NCBI GenBank assembly: GCA_002432425.1
Contig: DJEL01000043.1
Span: forward strand, 44,945-108,944
DNA from: Lachnospiraceae bacterium UBA5899
Lineage (GTDB): Bacteria; Bacillota; Clostridia; Lachnospirales; Lachnospiraceae
Direction of reading: 5' to 3'
Length of the DNA: 64,000 bases
A program made the translations under genes and the position numbers. The notes under the pieces were generated by a model. The model did not search any database. It was not told the origin of the DNA and worked only from the letters and a program-made list of their open reading frames with translations. Position 1 is the first letter of the stretch; every line of letters begins with the position of its first letter. Positions 58,689 to 64,000 of the stretch are shown here, one piece after another.

Positions 58689-59134
58689 AGCAAATATTTT
58701 TCGCAGGCGGCATCCCAGAGCTTTTCGGGCTCTTTGTCCGCCACAAAGGTGGTGTAAGCCGTGCCGGTGTAGAGCGTTGCAATTTCCCCGTTATAGCGCA
58801 GCGTCAGGACAAAAGCACGGATGAGCGACGGGTCAACGGCAGCATCGGCTGCCTTCAGAATGGACTCCACATGCTTTGGCATCAGATGAAACACAAACTG
58901 GAAATGAAGGGGAACCTTGGTTCCTTTGATTAACTGGAAGCAGATACCTTTGATATCGGCCCAGGGAATAAATTCATATTCACAGGGCGCAAAGTCCTTT
59001 TGGACATGTCCGTCGATATGGTAGGTGACCGCTGTGGTGACAGAAGCCTCCTCCAGCAGAAATGTATCAAAGACATTGCCGGTAAGCATGGCATTCATGA
59101 AATTTTTAAGTCCGGTAATCTGCAGTGCAATCAT
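58658..59134 (-). CDS. DUF5721-like protein of unknown function
   Basis: A 158-residue soluble protein: MIALQITGLKNFMNAMLTGNVFDTFLLEEASVTTAVTYHIDGH, YEFIPWADIKGICFQLIKGTKVPLHFQFVFHLMP and RAFVLTLRYNGEIATLYTGTAY. I recall this pattern as DUF5721, common in Lachnospiraceae; the number is from memory. Promoter TTGCCT-18-TATACT on the minus strand (59212-59241). No catalytic motif seen. Confidence 0.72.
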   Translation of the reverse strand: MIALQITGLKNFMNAMLTGNVFDTFLLEEASVTTAVTYHIDGHVQKDFAPCEYEFIPWADIKGICFQLIKGTKVPLHFQFVFHLMPKHVESILKAADAAVDPSLIRAFVLTLRYNGEIATLYTGTAYTTFVADKEPEKLWDAACEKYLLKKEIACERL

Positions 59135-59412
59135 TTTTTGCCTTTCTGTAAACGAGGTGCGTGACTTGCTTGATAATCAGGATACATACACCGATGTGTT
59201 GTATTGTTAATAGTATAACTTTCTGCACATAATAAAGGCAAGAGTTAATTTGGAAAATTTGTGACGGTTGAGGCAAGGAAAATATAACCAAAGAAAAACA
59301 GACTCCATTGAAACTATGCAATAATAGAACGATTACAAAAATAATGCATTATTATATGTTGGTTTACATTTTCATACAATCTTTCTTTTTTACTATAGTG
59401 GAGGGAAAGAAA

Positions 59413-59733
59413 ATGAAAATATCTAAATTAATATATGATATAAAAAAGGACAAAGAGAAGTTTGGGTTGCTTATTGAAAAATTTGACCCATTGATAAAAA
59501 AGTACGTTCGGCTGCTTTATAAGGATGACAAAGAAGATGTATATGCGGAATTGGTAGCAGCATTGTGGGAATCAGTATGTAATATGGAATATTATTATGA
59601 TGATGGGCAGATTACCAATTATTTTATTAGGGCATTGCGGAATAAATTCTTAGAGCTTTACAGAATAAGTAAAAAGAAGCACGATAACACATCAGATATA
59701 GATGAATTTGATTTGATTTTTTATGAAGGTTAA
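59413..59733 (+). CDS. Sigma-70 region-2-only protein, probable truncated sigma factor
   Basis: A 106-residue protein: FGLLIEKFDPLIKKYVRLLYKDDKEDVYAELVAALWESVCN, then ITNYFIRALRNKFLELYRIS. This matches sigma-70 region 2 (regions 2.1-2.4) of alternative or mobile-element sigma factors. No region 4 follows in any frame, so it is either a regulatory fragment or the remains of a longer gene. GGAGG is upstream of ATG 59413. Base composition is much more AT-rich than neighbours, suggesting acquired DNA. Confidence 0.6.
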   Translation: MKISKLIYDIKKDKEKFGLLIEKFDPLIKKYVRLLYKDDKEDVYAELVAALWESVCNMEYYYDDGQITNYFIRALRNKFLELYRISKKKHDNTSDIDEFDLIFYEG

Positions 59734-60224
59734 TAATTATAATGAGAAATAAACACAGAATAAAAACTGCATGTTAGCACTAAAACGTACTATTATGATT
59801 AAAATAAATTCCATTAGACCGTCTATCTGCGGAGCGAGACCAATTTTTCTTGTGTGTATTTTTTTATAAGATACTTCCGTCATAAATTCCTATTTTATAG
59901 CAAAAATAATTCATATTTCATTTTGCGAAAGGCGAATTATAATAGTTATTCTTATCTGCAGAATAGAGTAGGGCAGCTTATAAAGCTATTTTTCTGATTG
60001 TATTTATATAAATACTGTGAAATGAGAACAATTACATAAATATAATGTTATTATACAAAACAATATTGACAGAATGTGCTATAATAAGCAGTTGGTTTAG
60101 AAATAATTGCAATTATAGGGATTTGTAACATCATTCACAAGGTAAAAGACAGTAAGAATATTATAGTTTAGGGGATATGTATCTTCATTTTTGGTGTGCA
60201 GATGATTAGGATAGGAGAAGAGTT
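59734..60224. other. AT-rich 491-bp gap, no gene seen
   Basis: Strongly AT-rich. The only signal I can support is an extended -10 element, TGC-TATAAT, at 60077-60085 in front of the lipoprotein gene; the TTGACA at 60066 is only 8 bp away and cannot be its -35. No open frame with a ribosome site was found. Confidence 0.55.
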
Positions 60225-60959
60225 ATGAAGTTAAGAAAAGAAATTATTGTAATTATATCTTTACTGGGGATTATATGTGCCGGATGTAGCGGAAAATCCG
60301 ATGAGGAGGGAACACAATCGCAAACTGCCACTCGCACACAAATTTCTGATGGAGAAACCGTTACAGAAAACTCAGAGGAAATTACGGAAAAAATGCATGT
60401 GTTTTCACAGGAGGATATGGTTGTTACACCCGGCATAAGGGAATACGAATTTGCAGCTGCACAGGAGTTAGGCAGTGTTAAAACATTACAGGGAGTACTG
60501 CCGGGAACAGGAGAGGGAACATGGTACATCATAAAAATGGATGGTATGGAGTATTATTACGGAAAATACGATTATTCTGACGAAATTACACTTTGGGGGT
60601 ATTCCATTATTGATGATAAACATTCGCTGGCAAATGGTATCAAGGTAGGGATGAAACAGAAAGAGATACTTGCGGAATATCCGGATATGGCAGTTATGGA
60701 TTTTGAAGGCAATTATATGAATGGAGATGTGGCAGCATGCATGGGATGGAATAATGTCGCCTATCCGCGGAGTTACATAGATATGGATGATGAATGGGAT
60801 TATAAGGGAGAAGATTATTATTGGGAAAACCAGTTCGATTATATCATGATTGCGGATATTAATCTCGGAAACTATGACACTTTACCGCTTTATGTGGGAT
60901 TACTCATGAAGGATGATACGGTGTCGGCTATCACCTTCTACAACCCAACGGCAGGGTGA
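60225..60959 (+). CDS. Hypothetical lipoprotein
   Basis: A 244-residue protein with signal peptide and lipobox IICAGC (Cys near 21), a threonine/serine/glutamate-rich linker (about 25-60), and a globular part (YIIKMDGMEYYYGKYDYSDEITLWGYSII..., GIKVGMKQKEILAEYPDM). The last segment, GMKQKEILAEYP, resembles the small 'transporter/lipoprotein repeat' found in SmpA-like folds, but I cannot assign a family. GGAGAAGAG upstream. First of a pair of secreted hypothetical proteins. Confidence 0.72.
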   Translation: MKLRKEIIVIISLLGIICAGCSGKSDEEGTQSQTATRTQISDGETVTENSEEITEKMHVFSQEDMVVTPGIREYEFAAAQELGSVKTLQGVLPGTGEGTWYIIKMDGMEYYYGKYDYSDEITLWGYSIIDDKHSLANGIKVGMKQKEILAEYPDMAVMDFEGNYMNGDVAACMGWNNVAYPRSYIDMDDEWDYKGEDYYWENQFDYIMIADINLGNYDTLPLYVGLLMKDDTVSAITFYNPTAG

Positions 60960-61018
60960 CGAACGCTTTTATATTATTCACTATTAGAAAATTTTTTTGA
61001 GCGGGAGGAGATTACGCT

Positions 61019-61804
61019 ATGAAGGAAGAACGTATTCTTATATTAGTGATAACTTTATCAACAATAGCATATATGGGCAACTGGTTTGGAATCAGGGATT
61101 TGCTGTTGGCGCCCGCACCGGTTGCTTTACCTCAAATAGGAGAAAAAATTACGGAGAACACACATTTTTCAGAAAACGAGTGCGATATGGAGATTAGAAA
61201 AGTATATGCGGCAACACTTAGAAATCTCTTATATAATGGTGCTTTGCCGGACGGAACAACAGCAGAATTGCCGGCTGATGAATGTACCCAATTTGCGGTG
61301 ACGGATGTAGACACTGATGGTAAAGAAGAATTGGTAGTTGTTTATGACCCGGGGATAGTGGCAGATGCAAAAGGATATATCATAGATTGCGATAGAGATA
61401 CGAAAGAAATTTATATTCAATTTGAAGAATTCCCCGCATTTATATTTCTGAGTAACGGAAATCTAAAAGTGTTATCGTCCCATAATCAAGGATATGGAGA
61501 TATGTGGCCTTATTTATTTTATCAGTATTGTGCGGAAAGTGATACATATGAATTGATAGGGTATGTAGATTCGGTGGATAAGGATATCCTTGCATTGAAT
61601 GGGATGGAAGAGCAGTACCCGAAAGATGTGGACGTATCCGGCTCAGGAACCGTTTATTATATAGGAAAGGATTCCTGGGGCACGGAGCCGGTGGACAAGA
61701 AGGATTATTTGAGCTGGCTGAATAGAAATTATGGGGATGCGTCGGAAAAGGAAATTTCTTTCTTGGCATTAACGGAAGAAAATATTGGGACAATCGAACC
61801 GTAA
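61019..61804 (+). CDS. Hypothetical membrane-anchored protein with FG-GAP-like loop
   Basis: A 261-residue protein with an N-terminal membrane helix (about 6-25, ILILVITLSTIAYMGNWFGI) and an outer domain. FAVTDVDTDGKEELVVVYDPG is a calcium-binding FG-GAP/VCBS-type loop (DxDxDGxxEL), and LKVLSSHNQGYGDMWPYLFYQYC follows. Similar proteins are secreted substrates of unknown role. GGAGGAG before the ATG. Base composition is AT-rich like the gene before it. Confidence 0.72.
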   Translation: MKEERILILVITLSTIAYMGNWFGIRDLLLAPAPVALPQIGEKITENTHFSENECDMEIRKVYAATLRNLLYNGALPDGTTAELPADECTQFAVTDVDTDGKEELVVVYDPGIVADAKGYIIDCDRDTKEIYIQFEEFPAFIFLSNGNLKVLSSHNQGYGDMWPYLFYQYCAESDTYELIGYVDSVDKDILALNGMEEQYPKDVDVSGSGTVYYIGKDSWGTEPVDKKDYLSWLNRNYGDASEKEISFLALTEENIGTIEP

Positions 61805-61993
61805 AGTAAAATAACTGTGAAACTTTCCATTCCCCTTTACAGTCCATGTAAAATGTGCTACCATGTTACATAGTAATGAAAACTATTTACAAAAGTTCTA
61901 CAAAACACGACAAAAAGAGAAAAATACAAGTTCTGTAAAATGACCTAAAACAGGCACCAAAAGTGCAGATTAGGAAAGGGATGGAAGTCAGAT

Positions 61994-62836
61994 ATGAAAT
62001 ATAACTATAAAATCGTAGTGGACAGTTGCTGTGAATTGCCCGCTGAACTGTGGAAAGATGAAAGATTTGAAAGAGCACCGCTGGAAATAGAGGTCGGCGA
62101 TTACCGTATTCTGGATGATGATCATTTTAACCAGCAGGAATTTCTGAAAAAGGTGGCAGAGTACCCCAAGTGTCCGAAGTCGTCCTGCCCGTCCCCGGAA
62201 AGCTATATGAATGCTTACCGTACAGAGGCAGAACGGGTTTACGTGGTAACGTTGTCTTCTAAGTTAAGCGGCAGCTACAACAGTGCGGTACTGGGCAAAA
62301 ATCTGTACGAGGAGCAGTACGGAGACAAGGATATTCTGGTGGTGGACTCCCATTCCGCAAGCTGCGGGGAAACCCAGATTGCGCTAAAACTTATGGAACT
62401 GGAGGAGCAGGGACTTTCCTTTGCGGAAATTACTAAGAAAATCCGCCACTTCCGTAATGAAATGCACACCTATTTTGTACTGGATAATCTGGAAACACTG
62501 CGCAAGAACGGCAGACTTACCGGCTTAAAAGCGGTTGTGGCATCCACACTCAACATCAAACCGGTGATGGGCGCGGAAGAAGGAACCATTATTCAGAAAG
62601 GTCAGGGCATCGGCATGAAAAAGGCTTTGAACAAAATGGTGGATTTTCTGGCTGCGGAACTGAAGGATGCGGATAAAAAGAGAATTATCATCAGTCATTG
62701 CAATGCGCCGGACAGGGCACTTTTTGTGGAACAGATGGTGAAATTAAAGACCGGCTGTATGGATATTATGATTTTGGACACAGCAGGCATCAGCAGTATG
62801 TATGCAAATGACGGCGGCGTCATTGTTGCCGTGTAA
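61994..62836 (+). CDS. DegV-family fatty-acid-binding protein
   Basis: A 280-residue protein: KIVVDSCCELPAEL, PLEIEVGDYRILDD, KSSCPSPESYMNAY, VVTLSSKLSGSYNSAVLG, VVDSHSASCGETQIAL, YFVLDNLETLRKNGRL and LNIKPVMGAEEG. These are DegV signatures, including the fatty-acid carboxylate site (TSSxxSGT-like and HS). DegV proteins bind a fatty acid and can deliver it to FakA for phosphorylation. No FakA partner is in the window. Confidence 0.94.
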   Translation: MKYNYKIVVDSCCELPAELWKDERFERAPLEIEVGDYRILDDDHFNQQEFLKKVAEYPKCPKSSCPSPESYMNAYRTEAERVYVVTLSSKLSGSYNSAVLGKNLYEEQYGDKDILVVDSHSASCGETQIALKLMELEEQGLSFAEITKKIRHFRNEMHTYFVLDNLETLRKNGRLTGLKAVVASTLNIKPVMGAEEGTIIQKGQGIGMKKALNKMVDFLAAELKDADKKRIIISHCNAPDRALFVEQMVKLKTGCMDIMILDTAGISSMYANDGGVIVAV

Positions 62837-62904
62837 GATGCAGACCATGACAGAGATTTTGCCGGACACATTCCCGGTGCAGTCATTGCGTATATTCAGT
62901 GCAG

Positions 62905-63630
62905 TTATCGCGCATATTCGGCAAGGCATTTTTTGGCATAACCGATACCGGCGCCGATGGCTGAAAAAGTGTGACCGTCGCACATGGTAATATGGGTAAG
63001 CTGTACGGATTTGATATACCGGCCGTTTAAGATGGTTTTACGGTTGGGTGCAAAGAAAACAGAATAAGCTTCAAGCTGTGCAAACAGACTTTCCAAGGAG
63101 GCATTATGTGGAAGAATTTCCCCGGATTTCAGGGTCACATAAATATGTCCTCCTTTTTTTTCGGCATAAAGGATGTCGCTTTCGTATACATAATGGGTGC
63201 CTGCCTCGGCACGGATTTCGATAGGGATTTCCCGCTTGCCGGAAAGAACCAGAAGATTGTCTAACAGAGAGGATAATTCTTCTTTTCGCACCGGCTTTTC
63301 CAGCAGAAGAATTTCCATGGGTGCATCTTTGCCGAGTGCCTTTTTTTTCTCTTTTTCTTCCGGGGAAGCATACAGCAGGATAACGGGCGCGGAACAACCT
63401 GCCTTAATCAGACATTGTAAAACAGAACTGTCCGAAATATCCGGGGTCAGCTCCATATCAATAAAGAACGCATCAAACTGCATGGGATTTTTAAGCAGAC
63501 TGTCGGGATGGCCATAGGAGTCCACATAAAGGTTTCCGGAGGTGGAAAGGCGCTTGTCGGATTCCCTTGCCAAAAGTCTCTCAAGCTGTTTTCTGTCAGC
63601 GACGTTATCGTTGCAAATGGCAATATGCAT
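62905..63630 (-). CDS. Orphan LytTR-domain regulator
   Basis: A 241-residue protein. The receiver-like domain has AICNDN where CDDE is usual, and FFIDMEL with a candidate phosphoacceptor Asp near 54, so the acidic pocket is weakened. The LytTR domain from about 140 (ESDILYAEKKGGHIYVTLKSGEILPHNASLESLFAQL, then FFAPNRKTILNGRYIKSVQL) is standard. No kinase gene is adjacent. It may work without phosphorylation. Cognate sites unknown. Confidence 0.87.
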   Translation of the reverse strand: MHIAICNDNVADRKQLERLLARESDKRLSTSGNLYVDSYGHPDSLLKNPMQFDAFFIDMELTPDISDSSVLQCLIKAGCSAPVILLYASPEEKEKKKALGKDAPMEILLLEKPVRKEELSSLLDNLLVLSGKREIPIEIRAEAGTHYVYESDILYAEKKGGHIYVTLKSGEILPHNASLESLFAQLEAYSVFFAPNRKTILNGRYIKSVQLTHITMCDGHTFSAIGAGIGYAKKCLAEYAR

Positions 63631-63647
63631 GGTTCGTTTCCTCTGTA

Positions 63648-63941
63648 TCAGATGGTTAAAAGTTCAATCGGCGCCCGGTACAGTAAAAACAGCAGAATAA
63701 GCTGGATAATTAAAATAGCGGGCATGCCGTAGACAAATTTTAAGTGTCTTGTTTTGTGGCGGAAGGTATACATGCCTAAAATGGAGCCGATACTGCCGCC
63801 GATAATGGCAACCATAAAGAGGGTGGCTTCCGGAATTCGGAAGGCACCCTTTATGGCTTTGCGCTTGTCAATGCCCATGAGGGCAAAGCCAAGCAGATTT
63901 ACGATGACAAAATACGATACGATAATTAAAATAACTTCCAT
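63648..63941 (-). CDS. DUF1294 small membrane protein
   Basis: A 97-residue protein with three membrane helices. LLGFALMGIDKRKAIKGAFRIPEATLF and GGSIGSILGMYTFRHKTRHLKFVYGMP are the DUF1294 signature (MxxDKxxA...RIPE..L, H(K)T.h..F). Encoded 17 bp upstream of the LytTR gene on the same strand, likely cotranscribed. Function unknown. Confidence 0.9.
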   Translation of the reverse strand: MEVILIIVSYFVIVNLLGFALMGIDKRKAIKGAFRIPEATLFMVAIIGGSIGSILGMYTFRHKTRHLKFVYGMPAILIIQLILLFLLYRAPIELLTI

Positions 63942-63971
63942 ACTCAGTACTTTCTATCAAGGAAATAAAGA

Positions 63972-64000
63972 CTATTTGTTGTTCTTCTCAACCTCTAATT
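63972..64000 (-). CDS. Possible C-terminal end of a gene running off the window
   Basis: The last bases read on the minus strand as ...LEVEKNNK followed by TAG (63972-63974). Too short to identify; listed because charged endings like this are common and the next minus gene starts only 30 bp later. Confidence 0.3.

Noticed and set aside
60066..60085. TTGACA near TATAAT as a promoter
   Set aside because: Only 8 bp separate the two hexamers; only the extended -10 is plausible.
1..64000. tRNA, rRNA, CRISPR arrays, insertion sequences, prophage genes
   Set aside because: None seen on either strand by eye; the decayed Rpn gene is the only mobile-element-like remnant.

Overview
The window looks like chromosome of a spore-forming gut Firmicute of the Lachnospiraceae type (Clostridium cluster XIVa). 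This rests on gene content, not on any database match: a spoIIAA-spoIIAB-sigF operon, spoVA genes, a T-box leader in front of valS, an LTA-synthase-like protein, LexA boxes of the Gram-positive GAAC-N4-GTTC type, AGGAGG ribosome sites and fairly even base composition with a few AT-rich islands. No rRNA, tRNA, CRISPR array, insertion sequence or prophage was seen.

Layout. 0-5.5 kb: 5' end of asnA (minus), then an SOS-controlled pair of DNA-repair-type genes (radical SAM protein plus partner), an HPr-like protein without the phospho-histidine, and a fusion of a Cas4-like nuclease domain to an XPD/DinG helicase. 5.7-8.4 kb: a GT-C membrane protein converging on an Abi_2/AbiF HEPN protein. The AbiF gene has a CTG start and is preceded on its own strand by a consensus promoter and a compact structured RNA with its own terminator. 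This is the most interesting element of the window and reads as an RNA-antitoxin/HEPN-toxin locus. 8.4-10.3 kb: padR-DUF1700-DUF4097 envelope-stress-type operon. 10.3-14.2 kb: bicupin and MATE exporter from a shared divergent promoter, then pyridoxamine kinase with an ECF substrate-binding component (probable vitamin B6 salvage). 14.4-21 kb: zinc-ribbon membrane protein, T-box and valS, folC, a 48-residue protein, a TPR/zinc-ribbon protein. 21.1-24 kb: spoIIAA, spoIIAB, sigF and a GH25 lysozyme-like protein. 24-27.5 kb: thioesterase, XRE regulator, and a LytTR/GHKL two-component system with 21-bp repeats in front of it.

27.7-35.8 kb: a decayed Rpn-type nuclease gene, then fkp (fucose salvage), an AraC regulator, gmd, fcl and manC. 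The island therefore holds both the salvage and the de novo route to GDP-L-fucose. 36-37.6 kb: spoVAA-AB-AC. 38-43.9 kb: orphan nuclease-like protein, an EAL phosphodiesterase with a degenerate GGDEF domain, a beta-helix lipoprotein and an SH3-NlpC/P60 hydrolase. 43.9-48.4 kb (minus): marR, two half-ABC exporters and a separately promoted 21-residue four-cysteine peptide behind a folded leader. 48.5-53.2 kb: a CapA-like protein with an apparently leaderless promoter, an OLD-type ATPase/TOPRIM nuclease, an RsmF-type rRNA methyltransferase. 53.3-58.6 kb: small proteins, spoVAD, RidA, shikimate kinase, spoVAE and the LTA-synthase-like sulfatase; the spoVA cluster is thus split by about 16 kb. 58.6-64 kb: a DUF5721-like protein, an AT-rich island (sigma-region-2 fragment and two secreted hypothetical proteins), DegV, an orphan LytTR regulator and a DUF1294 membrane protein.

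Limits: all family names come from reading motifs; no searches or RNA folding were run. Promoters, operators and hairpins were located by eye.
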